Source: Ruegeria halocynthiae (GTDB lineage Bacteria > Pseudomonadota > Alphaproteobacteria > Rhodobacterales > Rhodobacteraceae). From it: DNA of 64,000 nucleotides. This document shows, one piece after another, positions 34,065-44,084 of this stretch. The position numbers and the translations under genes were made by a program. The stretch covers positions 351,250-415,249 of the forward strand of contig NZ_JQEZ01000002.1 of the NCBI RefSeq assembly GCF_000743705.1. Reading direction: 5' to 3'. The notes beneath the pieces were generated by a model. It was not told the DNA's origin. It ran no database searches and saw nothing but the letters and a program-made list of their open reading frames with translations. How positions within the stretch are numbered: the first letter of the stretch is position 1; the number at the start of each line of letters is the position of its first letter.

Positions 34065-34640
34065 ATGTCCTGGACTGACGAGCGTGTAGAACTGCTGAAG
34101 AAAATGTGGGGCGAGGGCCAGTCGGCCAGCCAGATCGCCAAGGAGCTGGGCGGCGTGACCCGCAATGCGGTGATCGGCAAGGTGCACCGTCTGGGTCTGT
34201 CGAACCGCGCCACCGGCGCGAGCCCGGCAAAATCCGAACCCAAGGAAAAACCGGCCCCCGCGCCCAAGGTCGAGGCCAAGCCGAAACCTGCGCCCAAGAC
34301 CGAACCCGCACGCCCCACCCCGGCCCCCATGCCCGAGGCGAAACCAGCAGTGCCCGCGCGTCGCCAGATCATCCCGGCCGGTCAGCCGCTGCCGCCGCAG
34401 CCTTCGGCCAACGAAATCAGCCCCGAGGCATTGGCCAAGGTCAACGAGGTCGAGAAGAAGGCCAAGAAGCTGACGCTGATGGAGTTGACCGAGAAAACCT
34501 GCAAATGGCCCGTGGGCGACCCTGCGACCGAGGATTTCTGGTTCTGCGGCCTGCCCGTTGAGGCGGGTAAACCGTACTGCGAGGCGCATGTTGGCGTGGC
34601 GTTCCAGCCGATGAGCTCTCGCCGAGATCGTCGGCGGTAA
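34065..34640 (+). CDS. gcrA: GcrA-type cell cycle regulator
   Basis: A 191-residue homologue of GcrA, which recruits sigma70-RNA polymerase to promoters methylated by CcrM in alphaproteobacteria. The N-terminal helix-turn-helix (SWTDERVELLKKMWGEGQSA, then SQIAKELGGVTRNAVIGKVHRLG) is followed by a Pro/Ala/Lys-rich linker (about 50-115) and a C-terminal Cys-containing domain (ELTEKTCKWPVGDP, FWFCGLPVEAGKPYCEAH). AAGG six bases ahead favours ATG 34065 over 34062. Upstream is a 7-bp hairpin GCGGCCC/GGGCCGC (34021-34041). A strong terminator follows at 34700. Confidence 0.95.
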   Translation: MSWTDERVELLKKMWGEGQSASQIAKELGGVTRNAVIGKVHRLGLSNRATGASPAKSEPKEKPAPAPKVEAKPKPAPKTEPARPTPAPMPEAKPAVPARRQIIPAGQPLPPQPSANEISPEALAKVNEVEKKAKKLTLMELTEKTCKWPVGDPATEDFWFCGLPVEAGKPYCEAHVGVAFQPMSSRRDRRR

Positions 34641-34699
34641 AGACGCGTTTGGCACACACTGATGTTTGCGGTGTGTCACTGGCAAATTTGTTTTCTTGA

Positions 34700-34739
34700 C
34701 TGACCACCCGTCGCACGACTGGTGGTCAGTGTTTTTTTT
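34700..34739 (+). terminator. Intrinsic terminator of gcrA
   Basis: CTGACCACC at 34700-34708 and GGTGGTCAG at 34721-34729 form a perfect 9-bp stem, followed by TGTTTTTTTT. It lies 60 bases past the gcrA stop and overlaps the first codons of the only canonical start of the next frame. Confidence 0.92.
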
Positions 34740-35513
34740 GGCCTGAGGGATTCAGTCATTCAGCCCCGATTAAAATACAAGGTCCTGTTCTGCGTCTACG
34801 CAGCATTGATTTTTCTGGCCTATATGATGCTGTTAAATCAGTCAGTGTTCACACCCAACCAATTCGGCAGGACGCCGTCATCACCGATACAGATTATGTA
34901 TCTTTGCGTTTGGCTCGCACCCCTCATACCGCTGATTGTGGCAGGATTCGTTTTAAAGGGGATGCGGCGTATACCTGCTTGGCTCGCAAAGCTTTTTGCA
35001 GGGGTTTCACTGGCCGCTGGCCTCTTCTTGACCCTGGCGTCCGGAGTGTTTTCGCTGTTTTCTACCACTCAACTGTTGCATGGCGTGACGCTGACGGTTG
35101 CCGTCGCTTCAAGCTTTCTGATTTGGGCGGGCCACGATCATGATGCGGATCCTTCGTGGATCGCAAAATTGGGGATTGCCGGAACAACAATCGCGGCTCT
35201 CTGGTCATTACTGACTGCACCGATGATCCTGATCCAATCTCATGCAATCGCGGATGGGTCGCCATATTGCATTGCCCATCATTCGCCAGACGCCCCGGTC
35301 GAGGCGATACACGAGTTACGCGGGTTTTCATTTTACACCGAGGCGACCGGATACAAATCCACTTCCGAATGGTACTTTCACGGTCTGATGATCGTAGATC
35401 ACCCAGAAGAACAGAGGGTTTACAATTGGTCCCCGAGACGATGGCGCTTCGATTTGGTCGAGCGCCCGGATGTATTGATCATACCCATCCGAGATGTCTG
35501 CGCCCCAAGCTAA
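34722..35513 (+). CDS. Membrane protein of unknown function, AT-richer, start uncertain
   Basis: A frame of 263 codons with about four N-terminal helices (VLFCVYAALIFLAYMMLL, IMYLCVWLAPLIPLIVAGFVL, LFAGVSLAAGLFLTLASGVF, GVTLTVAVASSFLIWAG), a fifth helix (GIAGTTIAALWSLLTAPMIL) and a C-terminal periplasmic or cytosolic domain with YCIAHHSPDAPVEAI and SEWYFHGLM. No family recognised. The only GTG start is inside the gcrA terminator; GAGGGA lies seven bases before an in-frame ATT at 34758, so a non-canonical start is possible. Sampled GC (about 42%) is lower than in neighbours, suggesting transfer. Ends 3 bases before the convergent DUF2235 gene. Confidence 0.6.
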   Translation: MVSVFFGLRDSVIQPRLKYKVLFCVYAALIFLAYMMLLNQSVFTPNQFGRTPSSPIQIMYLCVWLAPLIPLIVAGFVLKGMRRIPAWLAKLFAGVSLAAGLFLTLASGVFSLFSTTQLLHGVTLTVAVASSFLIWAGHDHDADPSWIAKLGIAGTTIAALWSLLTAPMILIQSHAIADGSPYCIAHHSPDAPVEAIHELRGFSFYTEATGYKSTSEWYFHGLMIVDHPEEQRVYNWSPRRWRFDLVERPDVLIIPIRDVCAPS

Positions 35514-35516
35514 CGG

Positions 35517-36593
35517 CTATTGCGCCGGATGTGACGGCAGATCCGGCATCGGCACCCAGCCCGGCAGATCATCCGGTGACACCGAGACATGCAGGTGTTC
35601 CGATCTGTCCCGTCCGACTTTCCGGTGCTTGCGCAGGAGAAAAATCTTGCCCCAACCGCGCCACGTCCCAACAGAACGTGCGGTCGGGTCGATGGGAAAC
35701 CGATCACGCCAGCCTTCGGGTAATGGCAAGCCGTGCTGCTCTGCCTTGTCCAACATCCAGATTAAAGAAATGTTGCTCAGCGGACGCGCCTCTTCATAGC
35801 CGTTTAGCTGGCCGCCGACATCGCCATGGGTGCCGCGAAACCAGACCTGCTCGACGTGGCCCTTGAACTCGGGGGTACATTTCCACAGAACCGGCTCATA
35901 GACCTCGCGCGTCTCATCCAGTGCCATGGCGTGATAGCCATGCCGCGTGGCGGGGCCAAGCTGGTGGTTGTGGAATGCGTGCTTCTCTTCGGCCCGGCGC
36001 CACAGCAGGGGCAGCCGCAGGCCCAGTGCCTTGACCGTATCCCAGACGCCGATCATTTCGATGGCGACATCCTCGTGGCAGAATTGACGGCGGAAATCGC
36101 GCGCGGCGGTTCCGCCGGGATTGCATTCATAGTGGCGGTAGGCTTGCTTGATGTTACGCTCAGTCGCGTGTTCAGCCTTGAGCAAGCCGATCATATCCAG
36201 AACCCCCGCAAGGCTGCGCACGCCGTAGGCCCCCCGCGAATAGCCGATGAAATAGATCCGGTCACCGGGTTTATAGCGTGAAGAGAGATAGCCGTACGCG
36301 CGGCGGATCTGGCGGTTGATGCCCCGCCCCATCATCACATCCAGCGAGGATTTCCAGCTTTCCCACTGCACGCCGGATTCGTAGAAGACCGAGACTTTGC
36401 TGCCCATTTCACAACACAGGCCCAGGGTCTGGCCCGCATGGGTTTCAAAGCCGGGTTCCAACGTGGACATCGTACCGTCCAGAATAATCACATGGCTGAT
36501 GGGGTCGCGATGGCGCGTTTCGGCAGAATGCTTGGACCGCAGGGGCCGCCCAAGCCATCCCAAAACCTTTTTACTCAGCCGCGACAGAATCAT
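35517..36593 (-). CDS. DUF2235 alpha/beta-hydrolase (Tle1-like)
   Basis: A 358-residue protein with DUF2235: ISHVIILDGTMSTL, YFIGYSRGAYGVRSLAGVLD (GxSxG nucleophile Ser near residue 118), VWDTVKALGL and FRGTHGDVGG (the conserved Asp/His region). The family includes Tle1 phospholipase effectors of type VI secretion and stand-alone hydrolases of unknown substrate. No VgrG, PAAR or immunity gene is near, so a housekeeping or unknown role is preferred. Its start overlaps the end of the CoxL-like gene by 23 bases, implying cotranscription. No strong ribosome site is visible ahead of the ATG. Confidence 0.85.
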   Translation of the reverse strand: MILSRLSKKVLGWLGRPLRSKHSAETRHRDPISHVIILDGTMSTLEPGFETHAGQTLGLCCEMGSKVSVFYESGVQWESWKSSLDVMMGRGINRQIRRAYGYLSSRYKPGDRIYFIGYSRGAYGVRSLAGVLDMIGLLKAEHATERNIKQAYRHYECNPGGTAARDFRRQFCHEDVAIEMIGVWDTVKALGLRLPLLWRRAEEKHAFHNHQLGPATRHGYHAMALDETREVYEPVLWKCTPEFKGHVEQVWFRGTHGDVGGQLNGYEEARPLSNISLIWMLDKAEQHGLPLPEGWRDRFPIDPTARSVGTWRGWGKIFLLRKHRKVGRDRSEHLHVSVSPDDLPGWVPMPDLPSHPAQ

Positions 36594-38862
36594 GCGTCAG
36601 CAATTCCCATACTTTCTGAGGTGTGAACGGCATATCCGCCTGTCGCACCCCGTGATCCCAGAGCGCATCCTGAACCGCATTCGCCACAGCAGCCAGTGCG
36701 CCCACGGTGCCAGCCTCGCCACAGCCTTTCATCCCCATCGGGTTCGAGGTTGACGGAACCGGCGCCGAGGTAAACTTAATCATGGGTATCTCAGCGGCGC
36801 GGGGCAAGGCGTAATCCATCAACGAAGCCGTGAGCAGTTGCCCTTGCGCATCATGTACAACACGTTCGCTCAGCGCCTGACCGATGCCCTGAACCACCCC
36901 ACCATGCACCTGCCCTTCGGCCAGCATCGGGTTGATAAGGTTACCGAAATCATCAACCACCGTATAGCGGTCGACCCATGTTTCCCCGGTGTAAGAATCG
37001 ATCACGATTTCGGCAACATGTGCGCCGTTGGGATAACTGCGTGCATCCAGGTTGGCGCGGGCCTCATGCCGCAGCAGGTCGGTGCGCCCGTCGGCACGGG
37101 CCATCGCAGCCGCTTCGATCAGCGTCGGCGTCAGGTTCGAGCCCGGCGCGCGAAAGGTTTCATGGTCGAAGGTCACATCGCTTTCCTCGACCCCCAGCTT
37201 ATCGGCCAGATACGGCGCGAATGCGGCGATCATCCTGTCAATTGTGGCCAGCGTTGCCGTGCTTTGCACCGTGACCGAGCGCGACCCGCCGGTGCCGCCG
37301 CCATGGGGCAGCTGATCGCTGTCGCCCTGCACGATATTGATCTTGTCCGGTGCAATCCCGGTCTGATCGGAAAGAAATTGCGTATAGGCCGTTTCATGTC
37401 CCTGCCCGTTCGATTGGGTACCGACATAAAGGTTCACCGTTCCATCCTCGCAGAATTCAATTTTTGCGTTCTCGGAAGGATCACCCAGAATACTTTCGAT
37501 ATAGTAACACAGGCCCTGCCCCCGGATCAGACCGCGTTCGGCGTCTGCGGCCTTACGCTTGGCAAAGCCTTCGGTCTGATCGCCTGCGCGGCGCAGGATC
37601 ATGTCAAAATCGCCCACATCATAGATTTCGCCAGTGGCCGTTTTATAAGGAAATTCATCGGGACGGATGAAATTCCTGCGCCGCAGCTCCCACGGATCAA
37701 CGCTCAGCTCGCGCGCGGCGCGGTCCATGGCGCGTTCCAGTACATAGATCGCCTCGGGGCGGCCCGCGCCGCGATAGGCATCGACCTGCGTGGTGTTGGT
37801 ATAGAACCCTTCGACCCGCAGATAGGTCGTTTGAACGTCATAGACGCCCATCAGCACCTTGCTGAACAGGTTGGTCTGGATCGCCTGCCCGAAATGGCTG
37901 TTATAGGCCCCCAGGTTGATCTTGCTATGCACCCGGTAGGCGATGATCTTGTGGTTTTCATCAAACGCCAGCTCAGCCAGCGAGGTCAGATCCCGGCCAT
38001 GATGGTCGGATAGCATCGCCTCGGACCTGTCCGACATCCAGTGGACTGGCTGGTCCAGTTTCATCGCGGCCACCGAGACGCAGAAATATTCGGGGTATGG
38101 CATCACCTTCATGCCAAACCCGCCGCCCACATCGGGGGTGGTGACGCGGATGGATTCGGCATCAAGCTTCAGCTTTTCCGCCAGTTGCGCCCGCATCGCC
38201 CAGACGCCCTGCCCGCCATAGGCAAAATGCAACCGCCCGCCAGACCAGCTGGCCTGACAGCCGCGCGGTTCAATCGAGGCGATGATCACCCGATTGTCGT
38301 GCACGTTCAACGCAACGGTATGGGCGGCGGCCTGAAATGCGGCTTCGGTCGCGGCCTCATCCCCCAGCCCCCAGTCAAAGGCGCGATTGTCCGGCGCTTC
38401 GGGGTGCAGGGCCTCTCCGCCAGCTGCGGCATCTATCTTTGCGGGAAGGTCTTGCGTGTCCATCCAGATCAGTTCGACCGCATCGCGGGCCTGCTCCAAA
38501 GTATCCGCAACGACCACGGCGACGGGTTCACCGACAAATCGCACCCGGTCATTGGCCAGCATGTGCCGATCCGGCGCGGCCGCTTTTGTGCCATCGCGGT
38601 TGGGCACCGTTGCCGCGTTCATCACCGTGTCGATCCCGGCCTCGTGCAGATCCTCCAGCGCCAGCACCAGACGCACACCGTCAGCGGCGCGCGCGGCTTC
38701 CAAATCCAGCGATGTGATCTGACCATGGGCAACGGGGCTGCGAAAAAAGGCGGCGAACAGCGCATTTGCGGGGACATCATCATCCATGTACCGCCCCTGC
38801 CCGGTCAGAAACCGTTGATCCTCGGTCCGTTTGACTGACTGGCTTTTGCCGAACTTTTCCAT
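36571..38862 (-). CDS. CoxL-like molybdopterin-binding subunit of the xanthine dehydrogenase family
   Basis: A 763-residue large subunit of the xanthine/aldehyde/CO dehydrogenase family. The start [19 protein letters not shown] is preceded by GGAGG. Active-site signatures: [13 protein letters not shown] near residue 260, [12 protein letters not shown] (form II CoxL type, not the AYRCSFR of true CO dehydrogenase), [10 protein letters not shown], and the base Glu in [13 protein letters not shown]. True CO oxidation is therefore unlikely; the substrate may be an aldehyde or aromatic. The usual medium (FAD) and small (2Fe-2S) subunits are not adjacent: valS is divergent upstream and DUF2235 overlaps downstream. 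Confidence 0.93.
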   Translation of the reverse strand: MEKFGKSQSVKRTEDQRFLTGQGRYMDDDVPANALFAAFFRSPVAHGQITSLDLEAARAADGVRLVLALEDLHEAGIDTVMNAATVPNRDGTKAAAPDRHMLANDRVRFVGEPVAVVVADTLEQARDAVELIWMDTQDLPAKIDAAAGGEALHPEAPDNRAFDWGLGDEAATEAAFQAAAHTVALNVHDNRVIIASIEPRGCQASWSGGRLHFAYGGQGVWAMRAQLAEKLKLDAESIRVTTPDVGGGFGMKVMPYPEYFCVSVAAMKLDQPVHWMSDRSEAMLSDHHGRDLTSLAELAFDENHKIIAYRVHSKINLGAYNSHFGQAIQTNLFSKVLMGVYDVQTTYLRVEGFYTNTTQVDAYRGAGRPEAIYVLERAMDRAARELSVDPWELRRRNFIRPDEFPYKTATGEIYDVGDFDMILRRAGDQTEGFAKRKAADAERGLIRGQGLCYYIESILGDPSENAKIEFCEDGTVNLYVGTQSNGQGHETAYTQFLSDQTGIAPDKINIVQGDSDQLPHGGGTGGSRSVTVQSTATLATIDRMIAAFAPYLADKLGVEESDVTFDHETFRAPGSNLTPTLIEAAAMARADGRTDLLRHEARANLDARSYPNGAHVAEIVIDSYTGETWVDRYTVVDDFGNLINPMLAEGQVHGGVVQGIGQALSERVVHDAQGQLLTASLMDYALPRAAEIPMIKFTSAPVPSTSNPMGMKGCGEAGTVGALAAVANAVQDALWDHGVRQADMPFTPQKVWELLTHDSVAAE

Positions 38863-39001
38863 TGTGCCCTCCTGCAATCCCCTCAGGGGCGACACTAGGC
38901 TGCGGTGGTACATTGTCCAGAGCGTCCGCAAACCCTTCCCCTTCGGGCACGCATTCGCTATTGCAGGCGCTGACCCGAATTTGATGACGCAGGACGCACC
39001 C

Positions 39002-42000
39002 ATGGCGATGGAAAAGACATTCAACGCGGCCGAGGCCGAGGCCCGCATTTATGAGGCCTGGGAACAGGCCGGAGCCTTCAAGGCAGGCGCGAACAGATCG
39101 CGCGACGAAAGCTTTACCATCATGATCCCGCCGCCCAACGTGACGGGCGCGCTGCACGTGGGCCACGCGTTCAACAATACGCTGCAGGACATCCTGATCC
39201 GCTGGCACCGGATGCGCGGGTTCGACACGCTGTGGCAGCCCGGTCAGGACCACGCCGGCATCGCCACACAGATGCAGGTGGAAAAGATGCTGGCCGCCAC
39301 CCAGCAACCCGGTCGGCGTGAGCTGGGGCGTGAGGCGTTTCTGGACAAGGTCTGGGAATGGAAAGGCGAATACGGCGGCACGATCATCGAGCAGTTGAAA
39401 CGTCTGGGGTCCAGCTGCGACTGGTCACGCAACGCATTCACCATGGCGGGCGCACCGCGCGACCCGCGCACGGGCCATGAAAATTCTGCGAATTTTCATG
39501 ACGCGGTCATCAAGGTTTTCGTCGACATGTACGACAAGGGCCTGATCTATCGCGGTAAGCGTCTGGTCAACTGGGACCCGCATTTCGAAACCGCAATCTC
39601 GGACCTTGAGGTCGAGAATATCGAAGTTGCGGGCCACATGTGGCACTTCAAGTACCCGCTGGCGGGTGGCGAGACCTATACTTATGTTGAGAAGGACGAA
39701 GACGGGAACGTTATCCTTGAGGAAGAGCGCGATTATATCTCGATCGCCACGACGCGCCCCGAGACCATGCTGGGCGACGGCGCGGTGGCCGTTCACCCGT
39801 CGGATGAGCGGTATGCATCAATCGTTGGAAAACTCTGCGAAATCCCGGTTGGTCCGAAAGAGCATCGCCGCCAGATCCCGATCATCACCGATGAGTACCC
39901 CGATCCCGAATTCGGCTCGGGCGCGGTGAAGATCACCGGCGCGCATGACTTCAACGACAACATGGTGGCCAAGCGCGGCGGCATTCCGATGTACCGCCTG
40001 ATGGATACCAAAGGCGCGATGCGGGCCGATGGCGCACCTTACGCCGAAGAGGCGGGCAAGGCGCAGCAATACGCCCGTGGGCGCGAATTCACCGAGAACG
40101 AGATCGACGCGATCAACCTGGTCCCCGATCACCTGCGCGGGCTCGACCGGTTCGAGGCGCGCGCGAAGGTCGTCGAAGAGATCACCGCCGACGGTCTGGC
40201 CGTGATGACCCGCGCCGACAATCCGGTTCTTGGCACCAAGCTGGGCGAAGATGACGACCCGTCCGCATTGGTCCCGCTGGTCGAGAGCAAGCCGATCATG
40301 CAGCCCTTCGGCGACCGCTCGAAAGTCGTCATCGAGCCGATGTTCACCGACCAGTGGTTCGTGGACGCCGAAAAGGTCGTCGGCCCCGCGCTGGACGCGG
40401 TCAGGGACGGCACGGTCAAGATCATCCCCGAGTCGGGCGAAAAGACCTATTACCACTGGCTGGAAAACATTGAGCCTTGGTGCATCTCGCGCCAGCTTTG
40501 GTGGGGGCATCAGATTCCGGTTTGGTATGGACCGAATAAAGAACAGATCGCTGCGTTCAAACAGCATGACGGCAAGTCATCATTTGTCGTCCAAGACTTG
40601 GTTCCCTTTTGTGCGCCATCTGAGGAAGAGATCACCAGACTCGCAGCCGACTACTATGGCGCGGATTGGAAGATTGAGTTCCTTAGCCATTCTCACGAAC
40701 GGGCTTCTGACTACGCTCCGATTTCGCGTACATTGGATGGTGTCATAGAACTCTACCGCGATCCCGACGTCCTCGACACCTGGTTCTCCTCCGGTCTCTG
40801 GCCCATCGGCACGCTGGGCTGGCCCGAGCAGACCGAGGAGCTGGAGCGCTACTTCCCGACCGACGTTCTGATCACCGGCGCGGATATCCTGTTCTTCTGG
40901 GTCGCACGGATGATGATGATGCAGATGGCAGTGCTCGATGATCTGCCTGTTGAAAAGAAAATCCCGTTCCACACCGTCTATCTGCACACGCTCGTCCGTG
41001 ACGAGAAGGGCAAGAAGATGTCCAAGACCACCGGCAACGTCATCGACCCGCTGGAGATCGTGGACGAATTCGGCGCCGACGCGTTGCGCTTTACCAATGC
41101 CTCTATGGCGGCGATTGGCGGCGTGCTGAAACTGTCCCGCGAACGCATCACCGGCTATCGCAACTTCGGCACCAAGCTGTGGAACGCTGTCCGCTTTGCC
41201 GAGATGAACGAAGTCTTTACCAACGCCGTGCCGCAACTGGATGTGGCCGACCTTAAACCCAAGGCCGCCGTAAACCGCTGGATCATCGGCGAAACCGCCC
41301 GCGTGCGGGCCGAGGTTGACGCGGCGCTGGAGAGCTATCGTTTCAACGACGCCGCGAACGGGCTCTACGCCTTTGTCTGGGGCAAGGTCTGTGACTGGTA
41401 CGTGGAACTCTCCAAACCGTTGCTGCAAGGCGATGACGCCGAGGCACAGGCCGAAACCCGCGCCACCATGCGCTGGGTTCTGGATCAGTGCATGGTCCTG
41501 CTACATCCGATCATGCCCTTCGTGACCGAGGAACTGTGGGGCCTGACCGGCAACCGCGCAAAAATGGTCGTTCACGCCGACTGGCCCACCTACGGCACCG
41601 AACTGGTCGATGCCGAGGCGGATCGTGAGATGAACTGGGTGATCTCGGTGATCGAAAACACCCGCTCGGCCCGTTCGCAGATGCGGGTGCCCGCTGGTCT
41701 TTACGTGCCGATGCTGGTGACCGAGATCGACGCCAACGGACAAGCCGCATGGGACCGCAACGAGGCGCTGATCAAGCGTCTGGCGCGGATTGACAGCCTG
41801 GCATCGGCGGACGAACTGCCTAAAGGCACGATTTCCATCGCCGCGCCCGGTGCTTCGTTCGGCCTGCCGCTGGCGGATATCATCGATATCGGCGCGGAAA
41901 AGGAACGGCTGGAGAAAGCCAAAGGCAAGCTGGCCAAGGAACTGGGTGGACTGCGCGGACGTCTGAACAACCCGAAATTCGTGGCCTCGGCCCCCGAAGA

Positions 42001-42094
42001 GGTTGTGGCCGAGGCCAAAGCCAACCTTGCCGCCCGCGAAGAAGAAGAGGCCAAACTAAACGAAGCGCTGGCCCGTCTGGCTGAAATCGCCTGA
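39002..42094 (+). CDS. valS: Valyl-tRNA synthetase with an unusual internal segment
   Basis: A 1030-residue class I synthetase. HIGH motif HVGH ([18 protein letters not shown]), KMSKT ([11 protein letters not shown]), CP1 editing domain (about 200-480), [10 protein letters not shown] and the C-terminal coiled coil ([21 protein letters not shown]). Between HQIPVWY and RDPDVLDTW the segment at about 40525-40760 (residues about 508-586) is about 40 residues longer than in E. coli ValRS as I recall it, and its GC (about 50%) and codon use differ from the flanks (up to 72%). AGGA precedes the ATG at 39002, chosen over upstream ATGs. A strong terminator follows. Confidence 0.96.
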   Translation: MAMEKTFNAAEAEARIYEAWEQAGAFKAGANRSRDESFTIMIPPPNVTGALHVGHAFNNTLQDILIRWHRMRGFDTLWQPGQDHAGIATQMQVEKMLAATQQPGRRELGREAFLDKVWEWKGEYGGTIIEQLKRLGSSCDWSRNAFTMAGAPRDPRTGHENSANFHDAVIKVFVDMYDKGLIYRGKRLVNWDPHFETAISDLEVENIEVAGHMWHFKYPLAGGETYTYVEKDEDGNVILEEERDYISIATTRPETMLGDGAVAVHPSDERYASIVGKLCEIPVGPKEHRRQIPIITDEYPDPEFGSGAVKITGAHDFNDNMVAKRGGIPMYRLMDTKGAMRADGAPYAEEAGKAQQYARGREFTENEIDAINLVPDHLRGLDRFEARAKVVEEITADGLAVMTRADNPVLGTKLGEDDDPSALVPLVESKPIMQPFGDRSKVVIEPMFTDQWFVDAEKVVGPALDAVRDGTVKIIPESGEKTYYHWLENIEPWCISRQLWWGHQIPVWYGPNKEQIAAFKQHDGKSSFVVQDLVPFCAPSEEEITRLAADYYGADWKIEFLSHSHERASDYAPISRTLDGVIELYRDPDVLDTWFSSGLWPIGTLGWPEQTEELERYFPTDVLITGADILFFWVARMMMMQMAVLDDLPVEKKIPFHTVYLHTLVRDEKGKKMSKTTGNVIDPLEIVDEFGADALRFTNASMAAIGGVLKLSRERITGYRNFGTKLWNAVRFAEMNEVFTNAVPQLDVADLKPKAAVNRWIIGETARVRAEVDAALESYRFNDAANGLYAFVWGKVCDWYVELSKPLLQGDDAEAQAETRATMRWVLDQCMVLLHPIMPFVTEELWGLTGNRAKMVVHADWPTYGTELVDAEADREMNWVISVIENTRSARSQMRVPAGLYVPMLVTEIDANGQAAWDRNEALIKRLARIDSLASADELPKGTISIAAPGASFGLPLADIIDIGAEKERLEKAKGKLAKELGGLRGRLNNPKFVASAPEEVVAEAKANLAAREEEEAKLNEALARLAEIA

Positions 42095-42124
42095 TCCTTT
42101 TCCGCGCGGAATGCTCAATTCCTG

Positions 42125-42160
42125 AACCCCGCCGCGCCCGCGCTGGCGGGGTTTTCTTTT
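42125..42160 (+). terminator. Intrinsic terminator of valS
   Basis: AACCCCGCC at 42125-42133 and GGCGGGGTT at 42145-42153 form a perfect 9-bp stem with an 11-base loop, followed by TTCTTTT, 30 bases after the valS stop. Confidence 0.93.
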
Positions 42161-42230
42161 ATGTCCGAAAGGCTTGCCCCTAACAGACAACCCTTGTTAG
42201 CAAGTGCGGGTAACAACCTCCGAGGACACA

Positions 42231-43394
42231 ATGGCACACAAGCTCCCCCCGATCCAAACCGTCTCAACCGGGCTGGTCGTGGCCATTGTCGGGTTCTTCA
42301 GCTCATTTCCGATTGTGTTGCAGGGGCTGGCGGCCATGGGGGCCTCGGCGCAGGAATCCGCCTCGGGGCTGATGATGGCGGCCATTGCCATGGGCCTGAC
42401 GGCCATCGGGCTGAGCCTGTGGTACCGCCAACCCATCAGCGTCGCATGGTCGACGCCGGGTGCCGCGCTGCTGGCCGTAACCGCCACGCCATCGGCGGGG
42501 TTTTCGGGCGCGGTGGGGGCATTTGTCTGCGCCGGGGCGCTGACGGTGCTGGCCGGGCTGTGGCGTCCGCTGGGCCGGCTGGCGGCGGCGATCCCGACCA
42601 CTTTGGCGCAGGCGATGCTGGGCGGGGTTCTGTTGCCGCTTTGTATATTACCGTTCAAAGCCGCCGTTGAATTGCCATGGCAAGCTGTGCCGGTGATCCT
42701 GACCTGGTTCATCGCCGGGCGGGTGAACCGCCTGTTCGCGGTCCCGGCGGCGGTGCTGGCGGCGGCCATTGTCGTTGTGCTGAACGCAGGCGGCACCTCG
42801 GTCGCGCCCAGCCATCTGGTGGCAGCACCGGTCTGGACCGCGCCCACGTTTTCCCTGGCATCGGTCATTGGCATCGGCATCCCCCTGTTCATCGTCACCA
42901 TGGCCACGCAGAACATCCCAGGCATCGCCGTGATGCGCAGCTTTGGATATGCGCCCGTCCCCGGTCGTCTGTTTTCAATGGCGGGCGCGGCCAGCATCCT
43001 GTCAGCCTCGTTTGGGGCACCGGCGACTTGTCTGGCCGCCATCACAGCCGCCATGTGTTCGAATGAGGACAGCCACCCGGACCGCAACCAGCGGTATTGG
43101 TCGGCAGTCATGGGCGGCGTGTTCTATTGCCTGTTCGGCGTATTTGCAGTGGCCATCACCGGTTTCGCCGTGCATGCCGATCCGCTGTTGATGGGTACCC
43201 TGACCGGGATCGCGCTGATCGGGGTGTTGGCCAATGCCACTTTCGCGGCGCTTGAGATCCCGGCAGAGCGAGAGGCCGCCATCCTGACCTTCGCCATCAC
43301 CGCCTCGGGTGTCTCGGTCTTGGGGCTGGGAGCCGCGGTCTGGGGATTGCTGGTCGGAGGGCTGGCCTATCTGGTGACGAACCGAGGCCAATAG
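42231..43394 (+). CDS. benE: BenE-family benzoate/H+ symporter-like transporter
   Basis: A 387-residue membrane protein with about eleven helices and BenE signatures: STGLVVAIVGFFSSFPIVLQGLAAMG, WYRQPISVAWSTPGAALL, TMATQNIPGIAVMRSFGY, and SFGAPATCLAAITAAMCSNEDSHPD. E. coli BenE imports benzoate, but many homologues have no known substrate and no aromatic-degradation genes are adjacent. ATG at 42231 follows GAGG (42221-42224), preferred to GTG 42204. Its upstream region contains the valS terminator. Confidence 0.85.
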   Translation: MAHKLPPIQTVSTGLVVAIVGFFSSFPIVLQGLAAMGASAQESASGLMMAAIAMGLTAIGLSLWYRQPISVAWSTPGAALLAVTATPSAGFSGAVGAFVCAGALTVLAGLWRPLGRLAAAIPTTLAQAMLGGVLLPLCILPFKAAVELPWQAVPVILTWFIAGRVNRLFAVPAAVLAAAIVVVLNAGGTSVAPSHLVAAPVWTAPTFSLASVIGIGIPLFIVTMATQNIPGIAVMRSFGYAPVPGRLFSMAGAASILSASFGAPATCLAAITAAMCSNEDSHPDRNQRYWSAVMGGVFYCLFGVFAVAITGFAVHADPLLMGTLTGIALIGVLANATFAALEIPAEREAAILTFAITASGVSVLGLGAAVWGLLVGGLAYLVTNRGQ

Positions 43395-43536
43395 CTGCTT
43401 TCCGCCGTCGCCTGATCCGCGTTTCATTGCGCCATGTTCGGATCCCTTGGAAAGCTGGTGGAACGCCAGATCAAAAAGGCGCAGACCGAGATCGAAGGCC
43501 CAAAGTGATCCCGCGATCGCGGCAGGGCATCGGATC

Positions 43537-43716
43537 ATGGCGCAGGCCGGGGTTCTGCCCGAGGAATTTAACCTCAAGAAACAATTGGATGCCGCGCACG
43601 TGGCCTACGCGGACCTGACCGACCCCGGTGACAGAAAGGCTGCGATGGCCAAGATCGCAGACCTTGAGATGCGGTACAACATGGCCCGGGACGCGCGGCG
43701 CGCCTTCTTGCGTTAA
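43537..43716 (+). CDS. Small helical hypothetical protein, possibly the 3' part of a frameshifted gene
   Basis: A 59-residue frame MAQAGVLPEEFNLKKQLDAA...ARRAFLR, predicted two-helix. Just upstream, 43434-43508 encodes a 24-residue frame starting MFGSLGKLVERQIKKAQTEI in another frame, and the frame of the longer ORF reads on sensibly upstream (SDPAIAAGHRIMAQAG), so the two may be one gene broken by a one-base shift near 43505. No family recognised. It ends five bases before the convergent VOC gene. Confidence 0.5.
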   Translation: MAQAGVLPEEFNLKKQLDAAHVAYADLTDPGDRKAAMAKIADLEMRYNMARDARRAFLR

Positions 43717-43721
43717 CCTCG

Positions 43722-44084
43722 TCAGGCGAATACGCGGCTGGATACGGAAACCGCATTCTTTGACGGATCCTTTGCGTTTGCAAATTGATACCCGTCCCCG
43801 TTGTGGATCGCTCCAAATTCCAATCCCCGCTTACGCGCCCGCTCACAAAAGGTGGGAACATCCGGCACGTCAAACACAAGCTTGACGGCAGTCTGACCCT
43901 CACGTGCGGCTTTGCCCGCTGGATGCAAAAGAAGATGCAAACCACCTGATTCCGGGACCAACTCTACGATCCTGTCCCCCTCTGCATGACGCGCAGAATA
44001 ACCAAAGTGCGTTTCATAGAATTTTACCATCTCATCCATCCGTTTGGTGTACATGATCAGGCGAGTGATGGCACGGGAGGTCAT
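43722..44084 (-). CDS. VOC-family (glyoxalase-like) protein
   Basis: A 120-residue single VOC module of betaalphabetabetabeta repeats: RLIMYTKRMDEMVKFYETHFGYSA, RIVELVPESGGLHLLLHPAG, KLVFDVPDVPTFCERARKRGLEFGA, YQFANAKDPSKNAVSVSS. Usual metal-site His/Glu are only partly visible, so it may not be a metal enzyme. Substrate unknown. Its start overlaps the end of the enoyl-CoA hydratase gene by four bases (ATGA), so they are cotranslated. Confidence 0.87.
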   Translation of the reverse strand: MTSRAITRLIMYTKRMDEMVKFYETHFGYSARHAEGDRIVELVPESGGLHLLLHPAGKAAREGQTAVKLVFDVPDVPTFCERARKRGLEFGAIHNGDGYQFANAKDPSKNAVSVSSRVFA

